Position numbers and translations under genes: made by a program
Shown: positions 43,740 to 52,715 of the stretch, piece after piece
Position numbering within the stretch: position 1 is the first letter of the stretch
How the letters are laid out: every line of letters begins with the position of its first letter
The notes under the pieces: generated by a model
The model's input: only the letters and a program-made list of their open reading frames with translations
Told to the model about the DNA's origin: nothing
Database searches by the model: none
NCBI GenBank assembly: GCA_028710605.1
Contig: JAQTTU010000011.1
Location: forward strand, 1-64,000
Source of the DNA: Sideroxydans sp.
Lineage (GTDB): Bacteria > Pseudomonadota > Gammaproteobacteria > Burkholderiales > Gallionellaceae
Length of the DNA: 64,000 nucleotides
Reading direction: 5' to 3'

Positions 43740-44663
43740 TCATGCGCGCTCCGCCAGTTTCTCGCCGAGCAAGCCGGACGGACGGAAGATCAGCACCGCG
43801 ATCAACACGAAGAACGCGAACACGTCCTGATAGTTGCTGCCGAGGAAGCCGCCGGTGAGGTCGCCGATGTAGCCCGCGCCCAGACTTTCGATCAAACCCA
43901 GCAACACGCCGCCCAGCATCGCCCCGCGCAGATTGCCGATGCCGCCGAGAACCGCAGCGGTAAAGGCTTTCAGGCCGAGCATGAAGCCCATGTAGTAATG
44001 CACGATGCCGTAGTTGGCGCTGACCATGAAGCCCGCGATGGCGGCCAGCGCCGAGCCGAGCATGAAGGTGAAGGAGATCACGCGATTGTTGTCCACACCC
44101 ATCAGCACCGACGCTGCCGGATTTTCCGCCACGGCGCGCATCGCCCTGCCCATGCGCGTGCGATGCACCAGCCACATCAAGCCCAGCATGATGACCAACG
44201 CGACGATAACGATACCGATCTGCACATCGTTCACGATTGCACCGCCGAACTGGTGCGAAACGCTGGTGAACGGCAACGGGAAGGAATGGTATTCGCGCCC
44301 CCAGATCATCATCGCCAGATTCTGCAGCACGATGGACACGCCGATGGCGGTGATCAGCGGTGCGAGGCGCGGTGCATTGCGCAGCGGGCGATAGGCGATG
44401 CGTTCGATGCTGTAGCCCAAGGCCATGCACACCGCCATGGCCGCCAGCAGGCTGAGCAACACCGCCAGCACGGGCGCGAATGCCGCCGCCAGCAACGCCT
44501 TCAACACGGTGAGCGCGATCATCGCGCCTATCATCACCACTTCGCCATGCGCGAAATTAATCAGGCCGAGGATGCCATACACCATGGTGTAGCCCAATGC
44601 CACCAGGGCATACACGCTGCCCTGCACCAGGCCGTTGATGATTTGCTGGAGAAGAATATCCAC
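43740..44663 (-). CDS. livH: Branched-chain amino acid ABC transporter permease LivH
   Basis: The 307-aa partner permease of LivM. GLVQGSVYALVALGYTMVYG near 11-30 and FAHGEVVMIGAM are the N-terminal signature, AVAENPAASVLMGVD near 190 is the ATPase contact, and AVLGGIGNLRGAMLGG is near 245. A family B repeat separates it from livM. Confidence 0.95.
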   Translation of the reverse strand: MDILLQQIINGLVQGSVYALVALGYTMVYGILGLINFAHGEVVMIGAMIALTVLKALLAAAFAPVLAVLLSLLAAMAVCMALGYSIERIAYRPLRNAPRLAPLITAIGVSIVLQNLAMMIWGREYHSFPLPFTSVSHQFGGAIVNDVQIGIVIVALVIMLGLMWLVHRTRMGRAMRAVAENPAASVLMGVDNNRVISFTFMLGSALAAIAGFMVSANYGIVHYYMGFMLGLKAFTAAVLGGIGNLRGAMLGGVLLGLIESLGAGYIGDLTGGFLGSNYQDVFAFFVLIAVLIFRPSGLLGEKLAERA

Positions 44664-44670
44664 GATTAGC

Positions 44671-44785
44671 CGTCATTCCGGCGCAGGCCGGAATCCAGTC
44701 AAAAAAACGATCCCCCGCAACGCGGGGACAAAATCAAAAGCATGTAGGATAGAACCACTGGATTCCGGCCTGCGCCGGAATGACG
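44671..44785. repeat. Family A REP doublet, copy 3 (inverted centre)
   Basis: The same CGTCATTCCGGCGCAGGCCG outer arms as the copies at 8670 and 10108, but the centre (CCCCGCAACGCGGGGACAAAA) is in the opposite orientation. It lies between livK and livH. Confidence 0.88.
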
Positions 44786-44803
44786 GACGCTTAAAAAGTG
44801 CCA

Positions 44804-45976
44804 TCAATGTGCTGCGGGCGCGCCGCCCATGGTCTGCACCACACTCCATTTCCCTTGGCGCACTTGATACACGGTGACTGCGCCGCCCTTGATGTCGCCT
44901 TTCTCATCGAACGCGATCTTCGAAGTCACGCCATTGAGTTCAACTTTGCCGATCTCCGGCAGATATTTGGCGGGTTCGGCTGATCCGGCTTTTTGCATGG
45001 CCGCGATCATCACGTTGACCGCGTCGTAGCAATACGGCGCGTAGAGCTGGATGGGTTGATGAAAGCGCGCTTCATAACGATTGGAGAAATCGCGCCCGCT
45101 CGGCATGTTGTCCAGCGGCACGCCGGGCAGGGAAGCGTAAGCGCCTTCCTCCGCGCCGCCGCCAAGTTCGATCAGCTTGGGCGTATAGCCGCCGTCGCCC
45201 ATCATGAACTGCGTCTTCATGCCCAGCGCGCGCAGTTGCTTGACCATCGGTACGCCCTGCGGGTCCATGCCGCCAAAAAACAGCAGGTCGGGCTGTTTGC
45301 CTTTGATCGAGGTCAGCACGGCGGTGAAGTCCACCGATTTGTCGGTGGTGTATTCGCGCGCGATGATTTGCGCGCCGTTGGCTTCCGCCGCTTTCGCAAA
45401 TTCATCGGCCAGCCCTTGTCCGTAAGCGGTACGGTCGTCGATCACCGCGATTTTCTTCAGGCCCAACACCTTGGTGGCGAATTCGCCCAGCGCACGGCCT
45501 TGCTGCGCGTCGTTGGTCATCACGCGGAACGCGGTGTTGTAACCCTGCGCGGTGAATTTGACGGCGGTGGCCGAAGGCGAAATTTGCGGGATGCCGTTCT
45601 TGAAATAGATGGCAGACGCGGGAATGCTGGTGCCGGAATTCATGTGGCCGATCACGCCGTTCACTTTGGCATCCACCAGTTTCTGCGCCACGATGGTGGC
45701 GGTCTTGGGGTCGGTCTGGTCGTCTTCGCTCAACAGCTCGAAGCGCGCCTTCTTGCCGCCTATCAGCACGCCTTTGGCATTCGCATCGTCGATGGCCATG
45801 CGCGTGCCGTTTTCATTGTCTTTGCCCACGTGCGCCTGCGGGCCGGTGAGCGGTGCGGCAGCACCGATTTTGACCACCAGTTCATCGGAGGAAGATGGCA
45901 GAGTTGTTTCGTTTTTTCCGCAAGCGGCGAGAGCGAGGCCAAGTACGGCAAGCGGGAATATTCTATTGATCAACAT
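44804..45976 (-). CDS. livK: Branched-chain amino acid ABC transporter substrate-binding lipoprotein LivK-like
   Basis: The periplasmic binding protein of the system, 390 aa. The start chosen is MLINRIF (ATG 45976), giving a signal peptide with lipobox LAAC, so it is predicted to be membrane anchored rather than free as in E. coli. KIGAAAPLTGPQAHVGKD begins the periplasmic-binding fold, and APYCYDAVNVMIAAM is near the end. Ligand could be leucine, another amino acid or an amide. First gene of the liv set. Confidence 0.9.
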   Translation of the reverse strand: MLINRIFPLAVLGLALAACGKNETTLPSSSDELVVKIGAAAPLTGPQAHVGKDNENGTRMAIDDANAKGVLIGGKKARFELLSEDDQTDPKTATIVAQKLVDAKVNGVIGHMNSGTSIPASAIYFKNGIPQISPSATAVKFTAQGYNTAFRVMTNDAQQGRALGEFATKVLGLKKIAVIDDRTAYGQGLADEFAKAAEANGAQIIAREYTTDKSVDFTAVLTSIKGKQPDLLFFGGMDPQGVPMVKQLRALGMKTQFMMGDGGYTPKLIELGGGAEEGAYASLPGVPLDNMPSGRDFSNRYEARFHQPIQLYAPYCYDAVNVMIAAMQKAGSAEPAKYLPEIGKVELNGVTSKIAFDEKGDIKGGAVTVYQVRQGKWSVVQTMGGAPAAH

Positions 45977-46055
45977 TGAAAAATCGGGCAAGTGGGTAGG
46001 ATGCCCAGATTATGCGTAGCCCTCTAACCCTTGTCAATTCAGGGTTTCAAGGCAA

Positions 46056-46088
46056 CAAAAAAGCCGACTCGCGTCGGCTTTTTTGTTT
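46056..46088 (-). terminator. Terminator after the first cytochrome c gene
   Basis: AAAAAAGCCGAC/GTCGGCTTTTTT with a TCGC loop and A/T tracts on both sides. It lies 17 bp after the cytochrome stop and may also stop transcription toward livK from the other side. Confidence 0.88.
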
Positions 46089-46104
46089 TGCGAAGCAATA
46101 TTAC

Positions 46105-46422
46105 TTACTTCAGACCCATCACGAAACCGATCAACTCTTTCATGTCGGCATCGCTAACAGTTGGGTTAGGCGGCATTGGCATTGTTCCCCAAACGCCTGC
46201 GCCACCCTTCTTGACCTTGGCGGACAGTGTGGCTTCAGCACCAGCAACACCTTTGTACTTGGCAGCAACATCTTTCCATGCCGGGCCAACCAGCTTCATG
46301 TCCACTTTGTGGCATGTGTTGCATTTGTTCTTCAAGGCAACAGCGGGCATATCCACTGCCATCGCGGAACCGGCGGTCATCAGACCGGCGGCTACGATCA
46401 TGCTAACAACGATTGATTTCAT
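46105..46422 (-). CDS. Class I cytochrome c (c551/c5 type)
   Basis: A periplasmic 105-aa electron carrier. A signal peptide is cut after AMA, the haem motif is CNTCH (near 34-38), and the axial Met is in GTMPMPPN (near 80). The VGPAWKDVAAKY segment is typical of cytochrome c-551/c5. It could serve terminal oxidases or iron-oxidation chains; which one cannot be told. Confidence 0.9.
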   Translation of the reverse strand: MKSIVVSMIVAAGLMTAGSAMAVDMPAVALKNKCNTCHKVDMKLVGPAWKDVAAKYKGVAGAEATLSAKVKKGGAGVWGTMPMPPNPTVSDADMKELIGFVMGLK

Positions 46423-46572
46423 GTTCTCTCCATTATTGAGTTTGACTACATCTGAGACGAGCGGAGCAATTACCCCGACCGCATTCTAAACAACCCCGAC
46501 AGATTTGCAAAATCGCGGGAGTTGGCATATCAACGCCATAGCGCAAAAAGCGTTGACACTCCCGCAGCAGGG

Positions 46573-46998
46573 TTATTTCAGCAACAGGATATAACCCACC
46601 AACGTTTGTATGTCTTTTTCGCTCACTTTGGGCGAATTCGGCGGCATCGCCACGTTGCCCCACACCCCGCCCCCGCCCTTGGCAACCTTGGCGACCAGCT
46701 TGGCTTCCGCGTCCTTTTGTCCGCGATATTTCGCCGCGACCTTGCTCCAAGCCGGCCCGACCAGATTGTTGTCTATGGTATGGCAGGTGAAACACAGACT
46801 CTTTTGTGCCAGCGCGCGCATGGCGGCATCTTCCGACACCGGTGCGGCTTTGACTTCCGCCACGGCTGCAGCTGGTGGCGGTGCAGCGACCACTGGCGCA
46901 GTTACTGCCGGAGACAGTTTGGGTTGCTGCGTTGGGGTATCCGGCTGGCATGCACCAAGCGCCAGCACCATCAAAACGGGAAATAGGTTTTTTTTCAT
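46573..46998 (-). CDS. Class I cytochrome c, lipoprotein form
   Basis: A 141-aa paralogue of the neighbour at 46105: CFTCH haem motif, VGPAWSKVAAKYRG, and AMPPN axial Met. It differs by a lipobox (LALGAC) in place of a cleavable signal and a proline/alanine-rich linker (residues about 25-58), so it is a tethered version of the same carrier. 150 bp separate the genes. Confidence 0.88.
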   Translation of the reverse strand: MKKNLFPVLMVLALGACQPDTPTQQPKLSPAVTAPVVAAPPPAAAVAEVKAAPVSEDAAMRALAQKSLCFTCHTIDNNLVGPAWSKVAAKYRGQKDAEAKLVAKVAKGGGGVWGNVAMPPNSPKVSEKDIQTLVGYILLLK

Positions 46999-47023
46999 GT
47001 CAGTCCTTTTATGTTGAGCGGAA

Positions 47024-47641
47024 TTATTCCGCGTGTTCCAGCCAATTTTTTAAATACGCCCATTGCTCCAGCTCGCGCTCCGCCAGCGACGGCGGCAAAT
47101 CAAACAGGGTCTTGCCCTCGAACGCAGCGTTGACATAAGCCTGCGCCTCTCGCAGATAGGCCAGTATCGGCACATCCAGCCCTTTCAGGAATTGTTCCAG
47201 CGTGAGCGCGGCGCGGGTGCGCGGGTCCATGCGCATGCCGACCACGCCGACGAATATTTTGCCTTTGCGCACGGTTTTTTCGTGATGCAGCGCTTCCAGA
47301 AAATCGCGGCTGGCCTGAATGTCGAACGCCGAGGGCGCGATGGGCACCACCACTTTGTGTACCAGCTTCAGCGTGTGCTCGAGATTCTTGCCGTGCAACC
47401 CGGCGGGAGAGTCGATCACCAGCCAATCCAGAGGTGCGCTTCTTTCTGCTTCCGAATGCATCAGTTCGATAGCGGGCAGAGACACCGGACGACCGGACAG
47501 CCATTGCGTCGCCGATTTTTGTCTATCCAAATCCAGGATCGCCACACGCTGCCCGCGCGAAGCCAGATAGCCCGCGATGTTGGTGGAAAGCGTGGTTTTG
47601 CCGCTACCGCCTTTGGGATTGGCAATCAGAATGGCTTTCAT
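47024..47641 (-). CDS. Orphan ParA-family ATPase
   Basis: A 205-aa deviant-Walker ATPase (KGGSGKTT near 10-17, DLDRQKS, VIDSPAG). It lacks the N-terminal HTH of plasmid ParA and there is no parB beside it. Such orphan ParA/MinD-like proteins position cargo such as chemoreceptor arrays, pili or microcompartments. A link to the chemosensory operon 20 kb away is only a guess. It is directly upstream of the cytochrome lipoprotein (25 bp). Confidence 0.85.
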   Translation of the reverse strand: MKAILIANPKGGSGKTTLSTNIAGYLASRGQRVAILDLDRQKSATQWLSGRPVSLPAIELMHSEAERSAPLDWLVIDSPAGLHGKNLEHTLKLVHKVVVPIAPSAFDIQASRDFLEALHHEKTVRKGKIFVGVVGMRMDPRTRAALTLEQFLKGLDVPILAYLREAQAYVNAAFEGKTLFDLPPSLAERELEQWAYLKNWLEHAE

Positions 47642-47682
47642 GGCATCTCCCTGTTGGATGAAACTCGAATTACCTGCCTACA

Positions 47683-49533
47683 TTATTTCTCCACTAACGA
47701 CACGTCGCGCACCGCGCCTTTATCGGCACTGGTCACCATCGCCGCATAAGCGCGCAGCGCTGCCGATATTTTGCGCGGACGTTCGCTCGCAGGTTTCCAC
47801 GCCTGCTTGCCCTTGGCTTCCATCGCCGCGCGACGTTGCGCCAGTTCGGCATCGCTAACCGCCAGCGTGATGCTGCGGTTCGGGATGTCGATCTCGATGC
47901 GGTCGCCTTCCTGCACCAAGCCAATTGCGCCGCCGCTGGCCGCTTCCGGCGAGACATGGCCGATGCTGAGACCCGAAGTACCGCCGGAAAAACGCCCGTC
48001 AGTGAGCAGCGCACAGGCTTTGCCCAGCCCTTTCGATTTCAGGTACGAAGTCGGGTACAGCATCTCCTGCATGCCGGGACCGCCGCGCGGACCTTCATAA
48101 CGAATGATGACCACATCGCCCGCCACGATCTGGTCGGCGAGAATGCCCGCCGAGGCCGCGTCCTGGCTTTCGAACACGCGCGCGCGTCCGCTGAATTTCA
48201 GGATGCTTTCGTCCACACCCGCAGTTTTCACGATGCAGCCGTCCAACGCGATGTTGCCGTGCAACACCGCCAGTCCGCCGTCCTGCGAATAGGCGTGCGC
48301 CTTGTCGCGGATGCAGCCCTTGACGCGATCCGCATCCAGCTCGGGATACAGCATGGATTGCGAAAAGGCGATGGTGGTGACGATGCCGCCGGGTGCGGCG
48401 CGGTAGAATTTTTTCACCTCTTCGCTTTGCGTCTGCGCGATGTCCCATTGCTTCAGTCCTTCGCGCAAATTCTTGCTGTGCACCGAACCGACTTCGCCGT
48501 GCAACAACCCGGCGCGATCCAGCTCACCGAGGATGGCCACGATGCCGCCCGCGCGGTGCACGTCTTCCATGTGGTATTCGGACGACGGCGCGACCTTGCA
48601 TAGCGTCGGCACTTTCAGCGACAGACGATCCATATCCTTCATAGTGAAGTTCACTTCGGCTTCGCGCGCGATGGCCAGCAAGTGCAACACGGTGTTGGTC
48701 GAACCGCCCATGGCGATGTCCAGCGTCATCGCATTCTCGAACGCATCGAAGGTGGCGATGCTGCGCGGCAGGATAGATGCGTCGTCCTGCTCGTAATAGC
48801 GTTTGCACAATTCGACGATCAGCCGTCCGGCGCGCAGGAATAGTTGCTTGCGCTCGGCGTGCGTCGCCACCAGCGAACCGTTGCCCGGCAGCGACAAGCC
48901 CAATGCTTCAGTCAGGCAGTTCATCGAGTTCGCGGTGAACATGCCGGAGCAGGAACCGCACGTCGGGCAAGCGGAACGCTCGATGGCTTCCACCTCTTCA
49001 TTGCTCACGCGGCTGTCGGCAGCGGCCACCATCGCATCGACCAGATCGAGACCTTTGACCTTGCCCTGCCAATTCACCTTGCCCGCCTCCATCGGCCCGC
49101 CGGAAACGAACACCACCGGGATATTCAGGCGCATCGCCGCCATCACCATGCCCGGCGTGATCTTGTCGCAATTGGAGATGCACACCAGCGCATCGGCGCA
49201 ATGCGCGTTGACCATGTATTCCACCGAATCGGCGATCAGGTCGCGCGAAGGCAGCGAATACAGCATACCGTCGTGACCCATGGCGATGCCGTCGTCAATC
49301 GCAATCGTGTTGAATTCCTTGGCGATGCCGCCCGCCTTCTCGATCTCGCGCGCCACCAGTTGCCCCATGTCCTTCAGGTGCACGTGCCCCGGCACGAACT
49401 GGGTGAACGAATTGGCGATGGCGATGATCGGCTTGCCGAAGTCGCCTTCGGCCATGCCGGTCGCGCGCCACAAAGAGCGCGCCCCGGCCATGTTGCGGCC
49501 ATGAGTGGAAGTGCGGGAACGGTATTGAGGCAT
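47683..49533 (-). CDS. ilvD: Dihydroxy-acid dehydratase
   Basis: IlvD makes the 2-keto acids for valine and isoleucine, using an iron-sulfur cluster. The start MPQYRSR (ATG 49533) gives 616 aa, the standard length. Cluster cysteines are in SNCDKITPG (near 122) and [15 protein letters not shown] (near 195-205). It stands alone on the strand and is followed by parA. Confidence 0.96.
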   Translation of the reverse strand: MPQYRSRTSTHGRNMAGARSLWRATGMAEGDFGKPIIAIANSFTQFVPGHVHLKDMGQLVAREIEKAGGIAKEFNTIAIDDGIAMGHDGMLYSLPSRDLIADSVEYMVNAHCADALVCISNCDKITPGMVMAAMRLNIPVVFVSGGPMEAGKVNWQGKVKGLDLVDAMVAAADSRVSNEEVEAIERSACPTCGSCSGMFTANSMNCLTEALGLSLPGNGSLVATHAERKQLFLRAGRLIVELCKRYYEQDDASILPRSIATFDAFENAMTLDIAMGGSTNTVLHLLAIAREAEVNFTMKDMDRLSLKVPTLCKVAPSSEYHMEDVHRAGGIVAILGELDRAGLLHGEVGSVHSKNLREGLKQWDIAQTQSEEVKKFYRAAPGGIVTTIAFSQSMLYPELDADRVKGCIRDKAHAYSQDGGLAVLHGNIALDGCIVKTAGVDESILKFSGRARVFESQDAASAGILADQIVAGDVVIIRYEGPRGGPGMQEMLYPTSYLKSKGLGKACALLTDGRFSGGTSGLSIGHVSPEAASGGAIGLVQEGDRIEIDIPNRSITLAVSDAELAQRRAAMEAKGKQAWKPASERPRKISAALRAYAAMVTSADKGAVRDVSLVEK

Positions 49534-49559
49534 GGTGCGGATTCCGGTTAACAAAGTAG

Positions 49560-50110
49560 AGAGCGGATTCTAAACCAGTTGCGCAGGCGTGACATAGTTG
49601 CGTTCATGCTTCTTGCTGCGGCGGGAAGCGGGGTGATATTTTGGGATAGCATGATGGGAACGCCCGTGGATAGGCGATCTGCTATATGGATGCATGCGGA
49701 ACGCCTATTGACGGCCATCTTCAATGTGCATCTATGAAGATCGCCTATTGACGGGCGTTTCGGAACAACTGACTTAACTCCCTCTTCCACCGGAAGAAAA
49801 TTGGGGTGAGGAAACACTCTCCAAATTTCTGTTCGTGCTGAGCAACCACCTCAGACCGTTCATCCTGAGATTCTTGTCGAAGGATGGGCGAAGCCCGCTG
49901 GTTTATAAAATTCAAAACCAACCCCGTTCGTGGTGAGCCTGTCGAACCACAAGTTGCGGTGCGCAAAGATTGCCGGGGGTTGCCCGGCGGTGTTGGGTTT
50001 GAAATTGGTAAGTCCGTTCATGCTTCGACAAGCACGAGCAAAATATTTTGAGTATTCCCTCACCCTTGCCCTCTCCCAGAGGGAGAGGGAACTAAAGCGA
50101 ATGCTCGGCA
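49560..50110. repeat. Gene-free stretch filled with several repeat families
   Basis: No gene is seen. 49663-49770 holds two or three family E modules (GGCGATCTGCTATATGGATG, GATCGCCTATTGACGGGCG). 49770-49812 and 50058-50095 hold family G words (CTCTCCCAGAGGGAGAGG is a hairpin). 49858-50035 holds TTCATCCTGAGATTCTTGTC, GTGGTGAGCCTGTCGAACCA and CATGCTTCGACAAGC, a further family common in proteobacteria. Confidence 0.7.
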
Positions 50111-50118
50111 ACGCAAGC

Positions 50119-51486
50119 TTATTTGACGCTTACTCCGCCGCCGAATCTCCGCATCACCTCCAGCATCCCCGCCGCCTTATCCAGCGTCTCCTGGTACTCA
50201 GCTTCGCACACCGAATCGGCGACCAGCCCGCCGCCCGCGCAGCAGCGGATTTCATTCCCCGAATAGACGAGGGTACGGATGGCGATGTTGGTGTCCATGT
50301 TGCCGTCGAAGCCGAGGTAGCCGATGGCTCCGCAATAAATGCCGCGACGGTGCGGTTCTAGCTGTTCGATGATTTCCATCGCGCGCTGTTTGGGTGCGCC
50401 GGTGATGGAGCCGCCGGGGAAGCAGTCGCGCAGTACATCCAGCGCGTCGCAACCATTTTTCAACTGGCCTTCAACGGTGCTGACCAGATGGTGCACGTTG
50501 GTATAACTTTCCACCTCGAACAATTTCGGCGCTTTGATCGTTCCGGGTTGGCAGCTTTTGCCGAGGTCGTTGCGAAGCAGATCGACGATCATCAAATTTT
50601 CCGCGCGGTCTTTGGGATGGTGGCGCAGCTCTTTTTCCAGACGCGCATCTTCCTGCGCATCCGCGCTGCGCGGGCGCGTGCCCTTGATCGGTTTGGTTTC
50701 AACTCTGCCCTGGCGCACTTGCAGGAAACGCTCTGGAGAAGCGCATAGAATCTGGGCTTGCGGCCAATCGAGAAAGGCGGAATAAGGCGCTGGGCTCAAA
50801 CGGCGCAGTTCTTGATAGGCGCTCCAGGCATCGCCGTTTGCCTGCGCCGCATAGCGTTGCGCGAGGTTGACTTGATAGCAGTCGCCTTCTTGCAAAAATT
50901 TTTTTACGGCATTGAACGCGCTGCGGTAAGCATCCGGGGTGAAGTTGGACGCAATTTTTCCTCGCACTTGGAAAGTCGATGCGCTTGCAGCCGCTCTGCC
51001 TAGCCGCTCCAGAATTTGCGGCAACACGTTCGCGGTCTCGGCATAACGTTGGCGCGACACCAGGCGCGCGCTTTGCTCGCAATGGTCAACGATGAGCGCC
51101 CAGTCGTAGATGCCGAGCGCCATCTCGGGCAGGTGTTCAAAGTCTTGCGCGGTGTTGCTGATGCGATGGTAACGGCGCGCGAGGTCGTAGCTCCAATAGC
51201 CCAGCGCGCCTCCGGCAAATGGAATGTCCGGCATGGGCGCGAGCGGCTCGCCCAGATGCTGGCGCACGAGATCGAAGGGATCGAGTGTTGAGCGCTGAAC
51301 ATTGCCGCCACTTTCTATTTCAGTTTGCTCGCCTTGCGTAATCAGAGTCAGCACAGGCCGCGCGACCAGAATGTCATATTGCCCCATGCCGCCACTATCC
51401 AGCCAAGCCGCCCACGGCAAATCGCGGATTGCCGCGAAGTAGGCGCTGGCATCGGACTGGTAGGGGAGCGGAACGCTATACAACAT
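50119..51486 (-). CDS. pabB: Aminodeoxychorismate synthase component I
   Basis: PabB turns chorismate and ammonia into aminodeoxychorismate for p-aminobenzoate and folate. The start MLYSVPLPYQ (ATG 51486) follows AAGG and gives 455 aa. PIKGTRPR (Lys of the PIKGT loop marks PabB rather than TrpE), FPGGSITGAPKQRAMEII and the GGGLVADS region form the active site. No PabA or PabC domain is fused. Confidence 0.92.
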   Translation of the reverse strand: MLYSVPLPYQSDASAYFAAIRDLPWAAWLDSGGMGQYDILVARPVLTLITQGEQTEIESGGNVQRSTLDPFDLVRQHLGEPLAPMPDIPFAGGALGYWSYDLARRYHRISNTAQDFEHLPEMALGIYDWALIVDHCEQSARLVSRQRYAETANVLPQILERLGRAAASASTFQVRGKIASNFTPDAYRSAFNAVKKFLQEGDCYQVNLAQRYAAQANGDAWSAYQELRRLSPAPYSAFLDWPQAQILCASPERFLQVRQGRVETKPIKGTRPRSADAQEDARLEKELRHHPKDRAENLMIVDLLRNDLGKSCQPGTIKAPKLFEVESYTNVHHLVSTVEGQLKNGCDALDVLRDCFPGGSITGAPKQRAMEIIEQLEPHRRGIYCGAIGYLGFDGNMDTNIAIRTLVYSGNEIRCCAGGGLVADSVCEAEYQETLDKAAGMLEVMRRFGGGVSVK

Positions 51487-51936
51487 CAATAATCCTTGGA
51501 AAGCCAATTAGCAATTTGGAGAGCACGAATTATCCGTGTTTCATCCGCGCAAATCCGTGGCTGAACAGAATAATTTGTCTGGATTTTCTGGATTTTGGGA
51601 ACACAGGAACGAGTGCAGAAGCTGCTCTTTTTGCAGAGGGACAGAATCCCTCCAGAAATCTGGATAATATTTTGCCAACATTTTTGCAAGTGGCAACACA
51701 CCCTCCACATGCAGTGGAAATTTTCGGAATTTACCGTCCGAGAGCGGTGCGAGCCTTAACGCTATCAACTATCCGCCAACCTGAAACAGCACCAAGCTTT
51801 TTCAAGGGGACACGACCCTGCGCACTTTTTTCAAGCACGAAAACACTTTCTTCGAGCCTGCCCGGCCCGCCATCCGACAACCGTGAATCAGCCCCTTACA
51901 ACCTGTTCGGGGCCGCCTTCACAGCCTCCCGCCACA
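51487..51936. other. 450-bp stretch without a recognised gene
   Basis: A single family C arm (ATCCGTGTTTCATCCGCG, from 51534) lies near the pabB side. The remainder has no convincing reading frame, repeat or RNA; it is less GC-rich than the genes around it. Short frames here show no family features. Confidence 0.5.
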
Positions 51937-52578
51937 TCAGTTTGGCTTGCTGATACCTGGTGTGGGAAAAGGCCAAGTCGCAGCCGGACGCACAGGAGCC
52001 GGAGCGGATGGAGCCGGTGCCGCAGCTGCCGGAGCGGCTACTGGCTTGGCTACTACTGCTGCCGGTTTCTTCGCTACAGCTTTCTTGGCGGCGGGTTTCT
52101 TTGCTGCCGGTTTTGCTGCTGCCGGTGCCGCTGCCGGTTTCTTGGCAACTGCTTTCTTGGCAACTGCTTTCTTGGCTGCTGCCGGTTTTTTGGCTACAAC
52201 TTTCTTGGCTGCTGCCGGTTTCTTCGCTACAGCTTTTTTGGCAGCGGGTTTTGCTGCTACCTTTTTGGCTGCGGGCTTCTTGGCAACGACTTTCTTGGCT
52301 GCTGCCGGTTTCTTCGCTACAGCTTTTTTGGCAGCGGGTTTTGCTGCTACCTTTTTGGCTGCGGGCTTCTTGGCAACGACTTTCTTGGCTGCTGCCGGTT
52401 TCTTCGCTACAGCTTTTTTGGCAGCGGGTTTTGCTGCTGCTTTTTTAGCTGCGGGCTTCTTCGCAACGGCTTTCTTTGCAGCCGCTGGTTTCTTGGCTAC
52501 AACCTTTTTGGCAGCGGGAGCTGCTTTCTTGGCTGCGGGCTTCTTTGCTGCTGGTTTAGCTTTCTTTGCTGCTACCAT
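51937..52578 (-). CDS. Lysine/alanine-rich histone H1-like protein
   Basis: A 213-aa very basic DNA-binding protein made almost wholly of AKKPAAK and KKVVAKK repeats, like AlgP, HctB and eukaryotic H1 tails. No globular domain is seen; the last 40 residues turn proline-rich (AAAPAPSAPAPVRPAATW). GGAGG precedes ATG 52578. Probably compacts DNA or modulates transcription. Repeat number is likely to vary between strains. Confidence 0.85.
   Translation of the reverse strand: MVAAKKAKPAAKKPAAKKAAPAAKKVVAKKPAAAKKAVAKKPAAKKAAAKPAAKKAVAKKPAAAKKVVAKKPAAKKVAAKPAAKKAVAKKPAAAKKVVAKKPAAKKVAAKPAAKKAVAKKPAAAKKVVAKKPAAAKKAVAKKAVAKKPAAAPAAAKPAAKKPAAKKAVAKKPAAVVAKPVAAPAAAAPAPSAPAPVRPAATWPFPTPGISKPN
52201..52470. 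repeat. 90-bp tandem repeat, three copies, in the H1-like gene
   Basis: 52201-52290 and 52291-52380 are identical 90-bp units; 52381-52470 is a third copy with several changes at its end. Each unit encodes 30 residues, so copy changes keep the frame. Confidence 0.93.
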
Positions 52579-52683
52579 TTCAACCTCCTTGAGTGATGAA
52601 AGTTAACAAAAAACAACTCTGCACTAGACAACTACTACACCTCCAACACACCGCCTGAGCGGCGTGAATGAAGCCCTTGCAAC

Positions 52684-52705
52684 AGAGGCTGCCGAAGCAG
52701 CCTCT
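52684..52705 (-). terminator. UUCG-capped hairpin after nrdB
   Basis: AGAGGCTGC/GCAGCCTCT closes on TTCG on the minus strand, an exceptionally stable tetraloop, 11 bp past the nrdB stop. No T-run follows, so it may protect the mRNA end rather than terminate by itself. Confidence 0.6.
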
Positions 52706-52715
52706 ATCAACGATC

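Noticed and set aside
52201-52470. Possible CRISPR array (regular 90-bp repeats)
   Set aside because: Units are contiguous without unique spacers and are translated as histone-like repeats.
51947-52606. 219-aa plus-strand Ala/Phe/Leu-rich frame opposite the H1-like gene
   Set aside because: Mirror of the AKKPAAK repeats; no ribosome site, while the minus strand has GGAGG and a proper start.
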